64,000 bases of DNA. Origin: Agromyces mangrovi (GTDB taxonomy: Bacteria; Actinomycetota; Actinomycetes; Actinomycetales; Microbacteriaceae). This document shows, piece by piece, positions 17,923 through 29,909 of this stretch (within the stretch, counting starts at the first letter, position 1; each line of letters opens with the position of its first letter). Location: positions 2,480,001 to 2,544,000 of the forward strand of contig NZ_AP027737.1 in the NCBI RefSeq assembly GCF_030296695.1, given 5' to 3'. A model generated the notes under the pieces. It searched no databases. It saw only the letters and a program-made list of their open reading frames with translations, and was not told where the DNA came from. Both the position numbers and the translations under genes were made by a program.

Positions 17923-20222
17923 CTACGACGCCACGACGGTGAACGGGGCGGCGAGGAGGTCGTCGGCGCGGGAGGACGGCCCCACGAGGAGCTCGAACGT
18001 GCCGGGCTCGACGATTCGGCTGCCTGCGGCATCTACGAGCGTGCAGTCGGCGACGGGCACCTCGAGCGACACGACCCGCGACTCGCCGGGCTCGAGATCG
18101 ACGAGGCGGAACGCCTTCAGCTCGCGGTCGGCCCAGCTCACCGACGTCACCTGGTCGCGCACGTACGCCTGCACGACCTCGCGCGCCGGCCTCGCGCCGG
18201 TGTTCGTCACGCGCACGGTCGCCCGCACGACGTCGTCGGGCCCGAACGAGCCGCCGACGACCCGCAGCGCCTCGTACGAGACGGTCGTGTACGTCAGCCC
18301 CTCGCCGAACACGTGCGCCGGGCGCTGCGTGAGGTCGGCGTACCGCGTGCCGTGCTGCCCGCGGATCTGGTTGTAGTACGTCGGCTGCTGTCCGACGTGA
18401 CGGGCGAACGAGATCGGCAGGCGTCCGCTCGGCTCGACGAGCCCGAGCAGTACCTCGGCAATCGCGCGCCCGCCCTGCATGCCCGGGCTCGCCGCCCAGA
18501 GCAGGGCGGCGGCGCGGTCGGCCGACGGCGGCAGCACGAGCGGCTTCGACGCGAGCAGCACGACCACGAACGGCGTGCCCGTCGCGGCGACGGCGTCGAG
18601 CAGCGCGATCTGGTCGCCCACGAGCTCGAGCGTCGCGGTCGATCGGCTCTCGCCGACGAGCTCGACGCGGTCGCCCACGACGACGACGGCGACGTCGCTG
18701 CGCGCGGCGGCGGCAGCAGCCTGATCGATGAGCGCGGCATCCGGAGCACACGGCACGACCACCGGCGGCCGCGGCTGGCCGTCGGGGAAGGTCGCACCCT
18801 CCGGGTCCTCCTCGAGGGTGAGGATGCGGGCGCCCTCGGCGAAATCGACCGACCAGTCGGCGGGCACGGTGTCGCGCAGTCCGTCGACGACGGTCGTGAT
18901 CATGGCACGCGGATGCCCCTCGGGCAGCCAGTCGGCCTGGCCCGAGTTGCCCGCCCAGTCGCCGAGCTGCGTCTGCGCGTCGTCGGCGAGCGGGCCGATG
19001 ACGGCGACCCGGCGCGGCGCGCCCTCGTCGACCGCGCGCCCCGAGGCATCCGCTGCCCGACCCGACGCGAGCGGCAGCAGCCCGTCGTTGCGCAGCAGCA
19101 CGAGCGACCGGCGCGCGGCCTCGAGGTTCAGGGCCGCATGCGGCGCGTTGCCGACCGAGGCGGCGATGCGGGAGGCATCCGGCCGCCTCGGGTCTTCGAA
19201 GAGCCCGAACTCGAACTTCAGCAGCAGGATGCGCGAGACCGCCCGGTCGAGGTCGGCCTCGGCGAGCAGGCCCCGCTCGATCGCCTCGATCGCGCCGCGG
19301 AAGAACCCGGGCGTCGTCATGATCATGTCGTTGCCGGCCTTCACCGCGGCCGCGGCCGCGTGCACGATGTCGGGCTGCACCTGCTGCTCCCACACCATGC
19401 GGCCGACGTTGTCCCAGTCGGTGATGAGGGTGCCGGTGTAGCCCCACTCGCCGCGCAGCACGTCGTTCAGCAGCCAGTCGTTGACCGTGATCGGCACGCC
19501 GTCGGTGGTCTGGTAGCCGAGCATGAAGGTGCGGCAGCCCTCCTTCGCCACGCGCTCGAACGGCGGCAGGAACCAGGAGCGCAGCTTGCGGGGGAGAGGT
19601 CGGCCTCGGAGGCATCCCGCCCGCCCTGCGTCTCGGAGTACCCGGCGAAGTGCTTCGCGGTCGCGAGGATCGCGGTGTCGTCGTCGGGCCCGCCGCCCTG
19701 GTAGCCGCGCACCATCGCCGACGCGAGCTCGCCGATGAGGAACGGGTCCTCGCCGAAGGTCTCGTTGATGCGGCCCCAGCGCAGGTCGCGGGCGATGCAG
19801 AGCACGGGCGAGAACGTCCAGTGCACGCCGGTCGCCGACACCTCCTCCGCGGTGGCGCGGGCGACGCGCTCGAGCAGGTCGGCGTCCCACGACGCGGCCA
19901 TGCCGAGCTGCGTCGGGTAGATGGTCGCGCCCTCGTAGAAGGAGTGGCCGTGGATGCAGTCCTCGCCGACGAGCAGCGGGATGCGCAGGCGCGTCTGAGC
20001 GACGAGCTCGTGCGCGAGGGCGAGCCGCTCGGGCGACGCGTGCAGGATCGACCCGACGTGCTGGCGCAGCACCTGCTCCTCGACGTCGTCGCGGGCGTCG
20101 AGCTGCAGCATCTGCCCGACCTTCTCCTCGACGGTCATGCGCGAGAGCAGGTCGGCGATGCGGTCGGCGACCGGATGCCTCGGGTCGAGGTAGACGGGGG
20201 TGGCGATGTCGGCCGTGGTCAC
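17923..20222 (-). CDS. glycoside hydrolase family 3 (beta-glucosidase/xylosidase type), frameshifted in this sequence
   Basis: About 766 residues if repaired. GTG 20222 overlaps the upstream permease stop. The N-terminal GH3 barrel has MTVEEKVGQMLQLD, ATAKHFAGYSETQGGRD and the nucleophile motif GTLITDWDNVG. The C-terminal alpha/beta domain has RRSLVLLRNDGLLPL and SPGMQGGRAIAEVLLG, then a fibronectin-III-like end (ELKAFRLVDLEPGES). The frame breaks in the GGGGG at 19590-19594; one more G restores SPRKLRSWFLPPFERV. No signal peptide, so cytoplasmic; it probably hydrolyses oligosaccharides taken up by the adjoining ABC importer. Confidence 0.9.
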
Positions 20223-21366
20223 GTGGTGGCTCCGGTCTTGGTCGAGGTGGTCTCGGTGGTCTGGGTCTGGGTCTGGGGCGCGGCGGCCGCCGTGGTGGTG
20301 GACGCGTCGGCCGCCGCGGGCTCGGTGGTGGGCACCGACCGCACCGCGGTCACGGTGTCGTTCACGCTCATGCCCTTCTTCTTCATCGCGCGGGCGCGCT
20401 CGCCCGCCGACCGCAGTCGGGGGTTCACGTACTCGTCGATGCCGAAGTTGATGAGCGACAGGGCGACGCCGATGGCGGCGATGCAGAGGCCCGGGGGCAG
20501 GTACCACCACCACTGGTTCTGGCGGAACGCGCCCTGCGCGCTCGCCCAGTTGAGGATGGTGCCCCAGTTGTAGGTCGTCACCGGGATCACGCCGATGTAC
20601 GACAGCGTCGTGAGCGCGAGGATCGCGGCGGTCACGGTGCCGACGAAGCTCGCGGCGATGAGCGCCATGAGGTTCGGCAGCATCTCGATGGTGATGATGC
20701 GGCGCAGCGGCTCGCCATTGGCGCGCGCGGCCTGGATGAAGTCGCGGTTGCGCAGCGACATCGTCTGCGCGCGCAGCACGCGGGCGCCCCAGGCCCAGCC
20801 GATGAGGCCGAGCACGCCGGCGATGACCACGAGCGGCGGATCCTCGAACATCGACGCGACGATGATGATGAGCGGCAGGCCGGGGATCACGAGGAACACG
20901 TTCGTCAGCGCCGACAGGCTCTCGCTGCGCCAGCCGCGCACGTAGCCCGAGATCACGCCGACGACGATCGCGATGAGCGTCGCGATGATCGCGGCGAGGA
21001 ACCCGACGACGATCACGCCTCGCGTGCCGTAGATGACCTGGCTGAGCACGTCCTCGCCGATGTGGGTCGTGCCGAGCCAGTGCTCGGCCGACGGCGGCTG
21101 GAACCGTGCGGTGTTGTCGAGCGCGGTCGGGGAGTAGGGCGCGAGCACGTCGGCGAAGATCGCCACGAGCACGAAGAACCCGAGGATCGAGAGCCCGGCG
21201 ATCGACTTGCCGTTGCGGAACATGGCGAAGGCCGAGCCGAGCTTCGCGCCGAAGCCGGCGCGCTTCGGGGCTCGGGGCGGTCGGATGCCTCGCTGGTGCG
21301 GATCGTCGCGGTCGCCGGCACGCCCGCGGGGCGCTTCGTGGCTCGCTCGTTCACGATGGTGTCCAT
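20219..21366 (-). CDS. peptide/oligosaccharide-type ABC permease (DppC-like), frameshifted near the N-terminus
   Basis: About 382 residues if repaired. ATG 21366 begins MDTIVNERATKRPAG; the frame breaks at the GGGG at 21274-21277 and one added G restores DRPRAPKRAGFGAKLG before the first membrane segment. The body is a DppC permease (LGTTHIGEDVLSQVIYGTRG, DFIQAARANGEPLRRII). The C-terminal 45 residues are unusually Thr/Gln/Ala-rich (TQTQTTETTSTKT), longer than in most relatives. Ends inside the GH3 start. Confidence 0.88.
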
Positions 21367-21369
21367 GGA

Positions 21370-22469
21370 TCAGCCCTCCGTCTGGCGGGTACGCGGGTCG
21401 AGGAATGCGTAGGCGAGATCGGCGAGGAGGTTCGCCAGCAGCACCGAGATGGTGATCACCAGGAAGACGCCCTGCATCAGCGCGTAGTCCTTCGCATTGG
21501 TGGCATCCAGCAGCAGCTTGCCGACGCCCGGGTAGCTGAAGACCATCTCCATCACGATCGTGCCGCCGACGATGAAGCCGATCGACAGCGCGAAGCTCTG
21601 GATCTGGGGGAGCACCGCGTTGCGGGCCGCGTACCGCCAGAGCACCCGGTGGCTCGGCATGCCCTTCGCCTCGGCGACCATGACGTAGTCCTCGTCGAGC
21701 ACGGTGAGCATCATGTTGCGCATGCCGAGCATCCAGCCGCCGAGCGACGCGATGATGATCGTCACCGCCGGCAGCGTGCCGTGGTGGATCACCTGGCCGA
21801 TGAACTCCGGGCTGAACGTCGGACTCACGCCGACGCCGTAGGCCTTGCCGATCGGGAACCAGCCGAGGTTCACCGAGAACAGCGCGATCGCGAGCAGACC
21901 GAGCCAGAAGTAGGGGATGGTGCTGAGGAACGTGGTGATCGGCACGAGCGCGTCGAGCCGGCTGCCGCGCCGCCAGCCGACGATCGCGCCGCCGATGGTG
22001 CCGATCGCGAACGACACGATCGTCGCGAAGCCGACCAGGCCGATGGTCCACGGCAGCGACTGGCTGATGACCTCGGTCACCGGGCGCAGGCCGTGCAGCA
22101 GCGAGACGCCGAGGTCGCCGCGCAGCAGCAGTGCCCAGTAGTCGAGGTACTGCTGCCAGAGGCTCTTGTCGGTGTCGAGGCCGAGCAGCGAGCGCAGGGC
22201 GTCGGCCGCCTCAGGCGTGACGTTGCGGTTGCGGGACAGGTACTGCGTGACCGCGTCGCCCTTCATCATGCGGGGCAGGAAGAAGTTGATCGTGATCGCC
22301 GCCCACAGCGTGAAGGCGTAGAAGGCGGCGCGCCCGCCGAGGAAGCGCCACGGCACGCGCGAGCGGCCCTTGGTGACGCGGTGGGCGGTGGTGCCGGCTT
22401 CGACGGCGTCGGGCGTGCGCTCCGGGGCATCCGTCGAATTCTCGGTCGGATGCGGGGGCTGGACCGCGG

Positions 22470-22473
<4 letters not shown>
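21370..22473 (-). CDS. peptide/oligosaccharide-type ABC permease (DppB-like)
   Basis: 367 residues, N-terminal polar extension of about 50 residues and six membrane segments. Conserved loop LDEDYVMVAEAKGMPSHRVLW and the periplasmic PEAADALRSLLGLDTDKS region. Overlaps the ATPase gene by four bases. With the DppC-like subunit it forms the membrane channel of the importer. Confidence 0.93.
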
Positions 22474-24100
<1,627 letters not shown>

Positions 24101-24131
24101 CGAGTCGTTCCTTTCGTGATGCCTGACAGGT

Positions 24132-24167
24132 GGGCGGGGCGGATGCCTCGAAGCATCCGCCCCGCCC
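24132..24167. terminator. perfect 15-bp GC hairpin inside the operon
   Basis: Arms GGGCGGGGCGGATGC (24132-24146) and its exact complement (24153-24167) around CTCGAA. Transcripts coming from the binding-protein gene must cross it before the ATPase genes, so it probably limits readthrough or stabilises the binding-protein mRNA, a common way to make more binding protein than transporter. Confidence 0.75.
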
Positions 24168-24176
24168 TCAGGGGGA

Positions 24177-25844
24177 TCAGCCCGCGGGCTGGAGCTCCGT
24201 CAGGATCTGCACGATGCCCGGCTGCGTCGGGTCGGCCGAGGCGTAGAGGTTGCCCTCCTCGGGCCAGCCGACGTAGTTGCGGGTGTTGTACTCGCCGAGC
24301 AGCGGGTGCGAGCCGAGGGGGATGGCCGGCACGTTCTCGACGAACGCGGTCTGCATGACCTCGAGCGCCGCCTGGCGGTCCTCGTCGGACGAGGCGTTCG
24401 CGTAGGTGTTCAGCGCCTCGGTGACGGCAGGGTCGTCGAAGCGGCCGAAGTTGAACTGCGCGCGGTCGTCGACGATCCACTTCGGGTCCATCGTCGAGGT
24501 GTACAGGCCGTAGGCGTTGCCCGTGTCCTCGAGCCAGTGGATGATCGCCTGGAAGGTGCCCTCCTGGCGAGCGGCGTCCCAGCCGCCCCAGTCGGGCTGG
24601 TCGACGTTGACCTCGATGCCGAGCGCGGCGTCGAGCTCTTCGGCGATGAGCGCCTGCTCGGTGTTCCAGTCGCTCCAGCCGGCCGGAACCGAGATGGAGA
24701 ACGACACGGCGTCGCCGTCGGGGTCGATCAGCCGCTCGTCGTCCCAGCTGTAGCCGGCGTCCTCGAGGATGCCGCGGGCCGTGTCGACGTCGACCGAGTA
24801 CTCCTCGCCGGCGTACTCGGGCAGGATCTCCGACTCGAGCAGGCCGCTGAGGCCGGTGACGCTCCAGATCGGCGTGCTCGCACCCTCGCGGGCGATGTCG
24901 ACGTAGGCCTGGCGGTCGATCGTGTAGGCCAGCGCCTTGCGCAGTGCCGGGTCGTCGAACGGCTCGGTCTGCAGGTTCAGGAACAGCGTGCCGGCACCCG
25001 CGGTGGGGGAGGCGAGGAAGTGGTTGTCCTCGTCGGCCGACAGGTAGCTGTCCTCGATCTGCGGAATGAACGCCTGCGCCCAGTCGGCCTCGCCCGAGAC
25101 GAGCGCGGTGGTGAGGGCCGCGTTGTCGCCGTAGGAGACGTAGTTGAGTGCGGGCACGGCCAGGTCGCCGCCCCAGTAGTCGGGGTTCGCGGTCAGGGTG
25201 ACCGACTCGGTCGACCAGTTGTCGAGCACGTATGGGCCGGTGCCGACCGCCGTGCCCTCGGCGGTGAGGGGGTCGGTGTTCGGGTCGGCGATGTTCTCCC
25301 AGATGTGCTTCGGCACGATCGGGGTGTGCAGCACGCGCGACTGTGCGACGTACTTCGAGTCGGCGAAGGTGAGGGTGATCGCGTCGCCGTCGACGGTCGC
25401 GCCCTCGTAGTTCAGGCCCGAGGTGTCGGTGAGGGTGCCGTTCAGATACATGTCGAACGTGAAGACGATGTCGTCGCCGGTGAAGTCGGTGCCGTCGCTC
25501 CACGTGACGCCTGCGCGGGGCACCACGGTCAGTGCGGTGTAGTCCTCGTTCCACTCGACCGACTCGGCGAGCCAGGGGGTGGTGCCGAGGTCGCCGGTGG
25601 GGTTCACGAGCGCGAGCGGCTCGAAGATGACCTTGGCGTAGCCGTACTTCGAGGCCGACGAGTCGCCGAGGAACGGGTTGTGCGACTCGGTGCTGATGGT
25701 GCCGTCGGGCTTGGCGATGGTGAGGGCCGCGCCGCTCGCTGCCGGGGCGCTGCTGTCGGTGTCGCCCGCGGCGCAGCCGGTGAGCGCCAGTGCGGCGACC
25801 GCGCCGATGGCGCCGAGGGTGCCGAGGGTGGAACTGAGCCTCAT
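24177..25844 (-). CDS. family 5 extracellular solute-binding lipoprotein
   Basis: 555 residues. Lipobox LALTGCAAG near residue 24. SBP_bac_5 features: STESHNPFLGDSSASKYGYAKV-like start, WSDGTDFTGDDIVFTFDMYL, PALRKALAYTIDRQAYVDIA. This fold binds peptides or oligosaccharides; the GH3 enzyme in the same operon favours a beta-linked oligosaccharide. First gene of the operon, controlled from the intergenic region shared with TetR. Confidence 0.93.
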   Translation of the reverse strand: MRLSSTLGTLGAIGAVAALALTGCAAGDTDSSAPAASGAALTIAKPDGTISTESHNPFLGDSSASKYGYAKVIFEPLALVNPTGDLGTTPWLAESVEWNEDYTALTVVPRAGVTWSDGTDFTGDDIVFTFDMYLNGTLTDTSGLNYEGATVDGDAITLTFADSKYVAQSRVLHTPIVPKHIWENIADPNTDPLTAEGTAVGTGPYVLDNWSTESVTLTANPDYWGGDLAVPALNYVSYGDNAALTTALVSGEADWAQAFIPQIEDSYLSADEDNHFLASPTAGAGTLFLNLQTEPFDDPALRKALAYTIDRQAYVDIAREGASTPIWSVTGLSGLLESEILPEYAGEEYSVDVDTARGILEDAGYSWDDERLIDPDGDAVSFSISVPAGWSDWNTEQALIAEELDAALGIEVNVDQPDWGGWDAARQEGTFQAIIHWLEDTGNAYGLYTSTMDPKWIVDDRAQFNFGRFDDPAVTEALNTYANASSDEDRQAALEVMQTAFVENVPAIPLGSHPLLGEYNTRNYVGWPEEGNLYASADPTQPGIVQILTELQPAG

Positions 25845-25922
25845 TGCTTCTCCTTCGTGGTGGTGGCAGGGCGCCGGGCCTCCCCGAAGGGTCGACGCCG
25901 GCGTCGTGGTGATTGCTGAGTT

Positions 25923-25946
25923 AACTTACAATCAAGTCAGTAAGTT
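25923..25946. promoter_or_regulatory. inverted repeat AACTTAC-N10-GTAAGTT, candidate TetR operator
   Basis: Perfect 7-base arms at 25923-25929 and 25940-25946 in an AT-rich patch between the divergent binding-protein and TetR genes. Total length and position fit a TetR-family operator controlling both directions. Confidence 0.65.
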
Positions 25947-26029
25947 TTGCAATGCCGCAGAGATCATTGTGCGGTACGGCGCCTGCGTAGACTCTCCACG
26001 CAGGTGTTCCCTGTTGAGGAGGTGTCACG

Positions 26030-26674
26030 ATGACGGAGACTGTGAGCGGTCAGCGCCGTCAGCCGCGCTCGCGCCCCGCGACGCTCGCGCGCCGTCGCGA
26101 CATCCTCGACGCCGCGATCGAGATCTTCGGCAACAAGGGCTTCGCCGGCGGCACGCTGCAGGAGATCGCCGATCAGGTGGGCATGACCCACGCCGGCATC
26201 CTCCACCACTTCGGCTCGAAGGACGCCCTGCTGCTCGAGGTGCTCGACCACCGCGACGCGACCGACGTCGAGGGCCTCGAGGAGCAGCACATCCCGGGCG
26301 GCATCGAGCTCTTCCGCCACCTCGTGCGCACCGCGATGATCAACGCGCACCGCGCCGGCATCGTGCAGGCCTTCGTCGTGCTCTCGGCCGAGTCGGTGAC
26401 CGACGACCACCCGGGCCGCGAGTACTTCCTCAAGCGCTACTCGGTGCTGCGCGGCCAGGTCGCCGACGCGTTCCGCGAGGTGTGCGCCGAGCGCGGCGTG
26501 GCCGCGGGTGAAACGATCGATCTCGCCGCGGCGTCCATCTTGGCGGTCATGGACGGCCTGCAGGTGCAGTGGCTGCTCGACCCCGACGCGGTCGACCTCG
26601 CCCGCGCCTCCGAGTTCGCGATCGAGGCGATCGTCGACTCCGTGGTGTCGCCGGCCCCCTCGCCGCTGGCGTAG
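26030..26674 (+). CDS. TetR family transcriptional regulator
   Basis: 214 residues. HTH at about residues 34-65 (GTLQEIADQVGMTHAGILHHFGSKDALLL), then an all-helical effector domain. GAGGAGG ribosome binding site before ATG 26030. Divergent from the oligosaccharide importer operon, which it most likely represses; its inducer would be the sugar or a breakdown product. Confidence 0.94.
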   Translation: MTETVSGQRRQPRSRPATLARRRDILDAAIEIFGNKGFAGGTLQEIADQVGMTHAGILHHFGSKDALLLEVLDHRDATDVEGLEEQHIPGGIELFRHLVRTAMINAHRAGIVQAFVVLSAESVTDDHPGREYFLKRYSVLRGQVADAFREVCAERGVAAGETIDLAAASILAVMDGLQVQWLLDPDAVDLARASEFAIEAIVDSVVSPAPSPLA

Positions 26675-26697
26675 CTACCCACCCTCCCGGGGTTCCG

Positions 26698-26756
26698 CGA
26701 GTCGTCATGAACTGTCGGAATCGCCGGGGTCGAAGCGACATCTCATGACGACTCGG
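26698..26756. repeat. family B hairpin (copy B3) between convergent genes
   Basis: Arms CGAGTCGTCATGAACTGTCG (26698-26717) and near-complement at 26736-26756, between the TetR gene and the convergent antitoxin-like gene. Confidence 0.72.
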
Positions 26757-26824
26757 CGTCGGGATCCCACCGCACGCCCGTCAGTCACGTGCCGGAACTG
26801 CGCACCATCCTGCGCTCTGCCGCT

Positions 26825-27154
26825 TCATTCATCGACGGTCGGGTCGTTCGCGACGAACTCGGCCAGCACCTCGCGCACGAGCTTCGACGGTCGGATGCCT
26901 CGGGCTGCGGCGATCTCCTCGAGCTTCGCTCGCACGTCGTCGGGCAGGCGCACAGACAACGCCCGCGAGTGCGACCCGTCGCCGTTGAGCGACTTGCCAC
27001 CGGGAACGAGGTTGGCTCGGCGGACGTCCTCGACGATCTCGTCCACGCGCTCGTCGGTGAGCGGCTCCCCGTGGAAGATCACGTCCACGGTCTCGACGGA
27101 CTCGAACTTCGGCTCATCGGGCAGCGTGAACCGGCGCCGGGTGGGTGCGTTCAT
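26825..27154 (-). CDS. ribbon-helix-helix antitoxin-like protein
   Basis: 109 residues from ATG 27154, preceded by AGGAGGAA. The C-terminal 50 residues are a CopG/RHH-like module (ALSVRLPDDVRAKLEEIAAARGIRPSKLVREVLAEFV). The N-terminal part (FTLPDEPKFESVETVDVIF) probably contacts the toxin. Its start overlaps the stop of the upstream small gene (ATGA), giving toxin-first order. Confidence 0.75.
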   Translation of the reverse strand: MNAPTRRRFTLPDEPKFESVETVDVIFHGEPLTDERVDEIVEDVRRANLVPGGKSLNGDGSHSRALSVRLPDDVRAKLEEIAAARGIRPSKLVREVLAEFVANDPTVDE

Positions 27155-27384
27155 CGGTTCCTCCTGTAGTGCGTGGGCATTGCGTGAATGATGGTCCATC
27201 CGTCTCGCCGGTCGTCAGGGACGAGGACGATCTCGAGCCCCACGCCATCCCCGTCGATTCCGATGATCCGGATCGCGTCACCCTCCTCAGATCGCGCGAC
27301 TTCTGTCTCCAGCGCCGCCTTCATCCGTGCAACGGTGACGTGATGTCTTCGCGCCGATCGCGCGACGCGTATTGATTCCTCCAC
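27151..27384 (-). CDS. small toxin-like protein, partner of the RHH antitoxin
   Basis: About 77 residues from GTG 27384; the start is uncertain because the ribosome binding site is weak. The core RIIGIDGDGVGLEIVLVPDDR then WTIIHAMPTH resembles the compact beta-sheet of BrnT/DUF4258-type RNase toxins, which end in a similar IIHA-M/R-P strand. The coupled RHH gene supports a toxin-antitoxin pair. The family call is inference. Confidence 0.6.
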   Translation of the reverse strand: MEESIRVARSARRHHVTVARMKAALETEVARSEEGDAIRIIGIDGDGVGLEIVLVPDDRRDGWTIIHAMPTHYRRNR

Positions 27385-27449
27385 GTTTCGAGCATGTCTG
27401 ACACCACCGACACTACTCCGAAGCAGAACGATCGCAAGAGACTTGGTCG

Positions 27450-29216
27450 CTAATCCCGCCCGCGCCTTCCCAGCACCCCGCCGAGCACCGCGTGCAGCAG
27501 CGGCACCGCCGACACCCCGACGAGCACCCACCCCCACACGGGCGCCTCGTCCCGCAGCAGCAGCCCGCCCACGAACAGCCCCACGAACACAACCGCCGAC
27601 ACGAGCCGCCGCCCGATCCGCTCGAGCCGCGCCACGCGACGCTCCAGCGCCGGCGTCGCCACCGCGACTCGCCCCTCCTCGAATCGCGTGACCAGCGCAT
27701 CCACCCGCCCCGGCAGCCGCGCGGCGGTCGTCACCTGCGACCACGCCTCGCGCCCGAGCGCCTGCACGAACCCGCCGCGCTCATCCGCGAGCAACCGAGC
27801 CGCATACGGCTCCACCGCGTCCCAAATGTTGAACTCAGGATCCAAAGAGCTGCACATGCCCGACGTCAGCGACATGGCGCGGATGATCAGCAGGAAGTTG
27901 TCGGGCAGCTGGAACGGCAGCCCGCGCACGACCTCGCCGAACTCGATCGCGAAGCGGCGCAGCTCGCGCTCGTCGACCTGCTGCAGCTCGGCGAAGCCCA
28001 TGCCGCCGAAGCGCGCGAACAGCTCGGTCATGGCCCGCTCGAGCTCGGCGGTCTCGGCCGACGGCAGCAGCACGCCGACGTCCTGGATGCTGCGCACCAT
28101 CCGCTTCCCGTCGCGCGCCGCCACCGCGATGAGCAGCTCCTGCAGCCCGCGCCGCAGCCCGTCGGGCACCTCGCCCATCATCCCGAAGTCGATGAAGGTG
28201 AGCTGCCACGCCGGCCCGGCAGCAGCCCTGGCAGACGACTGGGCGGATGCCCCTGAGCCGCCGGCTCGGGCCGCAGACGCCGGCTCAGAGGCATTCGCCC
28301 GCCCCTGCACCGGGGTGACGAAGATGTTGCCGGGGTGCGGGTCGGCGTGGAAGTAGCCGTCGCGGAAGAGCTGGTCGAACATGACCGCGGCGAATTCGTG
28401 GGCGACGGCCTTCGGGTCGATGCCGGCGGCGATGAGCGCGTCGCGGTCGTTGATCTTGATGGCGGTGACGTCGGCGAGGGTGAGCACGCGGCGCGTGGTG
28501 CGCTCCCAGACGACCTCGGGCGCAGCGACGCGCGGATCGTCGGCGAAGGACTCGGCGAAGCGCACGGCGTTGCCCGCCTCGTGCAGGTAGTCGATCTCCT
28601 CGAGGCTGGTCGCGGCGAACTCCTCGACGAGCGCGGGCGCGTTGACGCGGCGCGCGACGAACCGCACGCGGCTGAGCCAGCCGGCGATGCGGCGCAGGGC
28701 CGCGAGGTCGACGTCGACGATCGTCTCGATGCCGGGGCGCTGCACCTTGACGACGGCGTCGTCGAGTCCGGTGTCGGCGGCGTCCATGGGGGAGAGGCGC
28801 GCACGGTGGGCTTGGCCGAGGGATGCCGCTGCCAGCGGATCCGCGTCGAACGACGTGTAGGCGCGCTCGAGTGGCATCCGCAGCTCTGCCTCGGCGAGTG
28901 CGCGGAGTTCGTCGAACGTCACGGGCGGCACCTCGTCTTGCAGGCCGGCGAGCTCACGGGTGATCTCGGGCGGCAGCACGTCGAGGCGCGACGACATGTA
29001 CTGGCCGACCTTGATCATGAGGCCGCCGAGCTCGACCGCGAGGTCGTGGAAGCGTCGGGCGACGCCGGTCAGGCGTGCGGCCCGGCCGTTTGCGGCGAAC
29101 TTCGCGAGCCCGAACCGCGGCAGCACGAGCTCGAACCACCACGTCTGCACGATGACCCGCGCGGCGAACCGCAGGATCCGCCGGTACCGCCTGCGCGTGT
29201 TGGTCACACGGGGCAT
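27450..29216 (-). CDS. ABC1/UbiB family atypical kinase
   Basis: 588 residues. N-terminal KxGQ motif (LMIKVGQYMSSRLDVLPPE), Ala-rich loop AAASLGQAHRA, invariant Lys in VVKVQRPG, HADPHPGNIF and IDFGMMG. The C-terminus carries two hydrophobic segments (SAVVFVGLFVGGLLL, VWGWVLVGVSAVPLLHAV). A Ser/Ala-rich insert of about 30 residues (near 300-330) separates the catalytic loop from the IDFG motif. The family acts in quinone or lipid homeostasis in the membrane; the substrate is not known. Confidence 0.92.
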   Translation of the reverse strand: MPRVTNTRRRYRRILRFAARVIVQTWWFELVLPRFGLAKFAANGRAARLTGVARRFHDLAVELGGLMIKVGQYMSSRLDVLPPEITRELAGLQDEVPPVTFDELRALAEAELRMPLERAYTSFDADPLAAASLGQAHRARLSPMDAADTGLDDAVVKVQRPGIETIVDVDLAALRRIAGWLSRVRFVARRVNAPALVEEFAATSLEEIDYLHEAGNAVRFAESFADDPRVAAPEVVWERTTRRVLTLADVTAIKINDRDALIAAGIDPKAVAHEFAAVMFDQLFRDGYFHADPHPGNIFVTPVQGRANASEPASAARAGGSGASAQSSARAAAGPAWQLTFIDFGMMGEVPDGLRRGLQELLIAVAARDGKRMVRSIQDVGVLLPSAETAELERAMTELFARFGGMGFAELQQVDERELRRFAIEFGEVVRGLPFQLPDNFLLIIRAMSLTSGMCSSLDPEFNIWDAVEPYAARLLADERGGFVQALGREAWSQVTTAARLPGRVDALVTRFEEGRVAVATPALERRVARLERIGRRLVSAVVFVGLFVGGLLLRDEAPVWGWVLVGVSAVPLLHAVLGGVLGRRGRD

Positions 29217-29300
29217 CCTGCCTGTCTGGGGGCGATGTGTCGAGGACGCCGCGCGACGCGTTGTTGCAGAAGTCGGCAGCTATTCGCGGTAAAATCCCGT

Positions 29301-29909
29301 ATGCCTAATCAAGAGTCAACTTGGAGGAGCGCGACTGACATTGCGGTCCTGGTGCGGTCAGCTCGACGAGCCCGCGGCTTCTCGCAACGTGAGCTCGCCG
29401 AGCGTGCCGGTCTCTCACAGAGTCGAGTCGCCGTCATCGAGGGCGCGCGCGAGGATCCGCGCACGTCTACGGCCAGTCGCCTTCTCGCGGCTTCCGGGCA
29501 TCGACTCTTCGCGGCACCTACCATTCGCGACGATGTCGCGACGATCGCAGCCGAGATTCGGCGGGCGCTCGCAGTCGACGATCTCCAGTCTGCGTTGCGG
29601 TTGTTCATTCAGATGAACGACAACCTCGTCGGCGAGCGCGGTCTGCTCCGCGGCGTCCTCGCAGTGACCGAGCCTGAGCTGACCGGCGCGAAGACCTGGG
29701 ACGCTGCCATCGCCGCGCTCGTCGAGTATCGCCTGAACCAAGATGGAGTGCCGGTACCCGAGTGGACCGGCTCGGCATCGAGGCGTCTCGAGCGGGCCCG
29801 CCCGCTGCGGACCGGACCATATGACGTGGTTCCGGCGCGCAGCGATGTCCCCGCCGAGTTCCTCGAACATGGCGTGCTGGTCTGGCGTGACACCCTTGAG
29901 AGCGTGTGA
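29301..29909 (+). CDS. XRE-type HTH protein, antitoxin-like, probably leaderless
   Basis: 202 residues. HTH at residues 14-60 (LVRSARRARGFSQRELAERAGLSQSRVAVIEGAREDP). The rest (IRRALAVDDLQSALRLFI, ending GVLVWRDTLESV) resembles antitoxins paired with AbiEii/DUF6036-like nucleotidyltransferases. A -10-like TAAAAT at 29290-29295 lies five bases before the ATG, so transcription probably starts at the ATG. A coupled downstream frame is only 35 codons long, which suggests the toxin gene was lost. Confidence 0.82.
   Translation: MPNQESTWRSATDIAVLVRSARRARGFSQRELAERAGLSQSRVAVIEGAREDPRTSTASRLLAASGHRLFAAPTIRDDVATIAAEIRRALAVDDLQSALRLFIQMNDNLVGERGLLRGVLAVTEPELTGAKTWDAAIAALVEYRLNQDGVPVPEWTGSASRRLERARPLRTGPYDVVPARSDVPAEFLEHGVLVWRDTLESV

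Noticed and set aside
27492..28356. Plus-strand frames over the ABC1 kinase gene
   Set aside because: The minus-strand kinase carries all invariant motifs; the plus frames are shadows.
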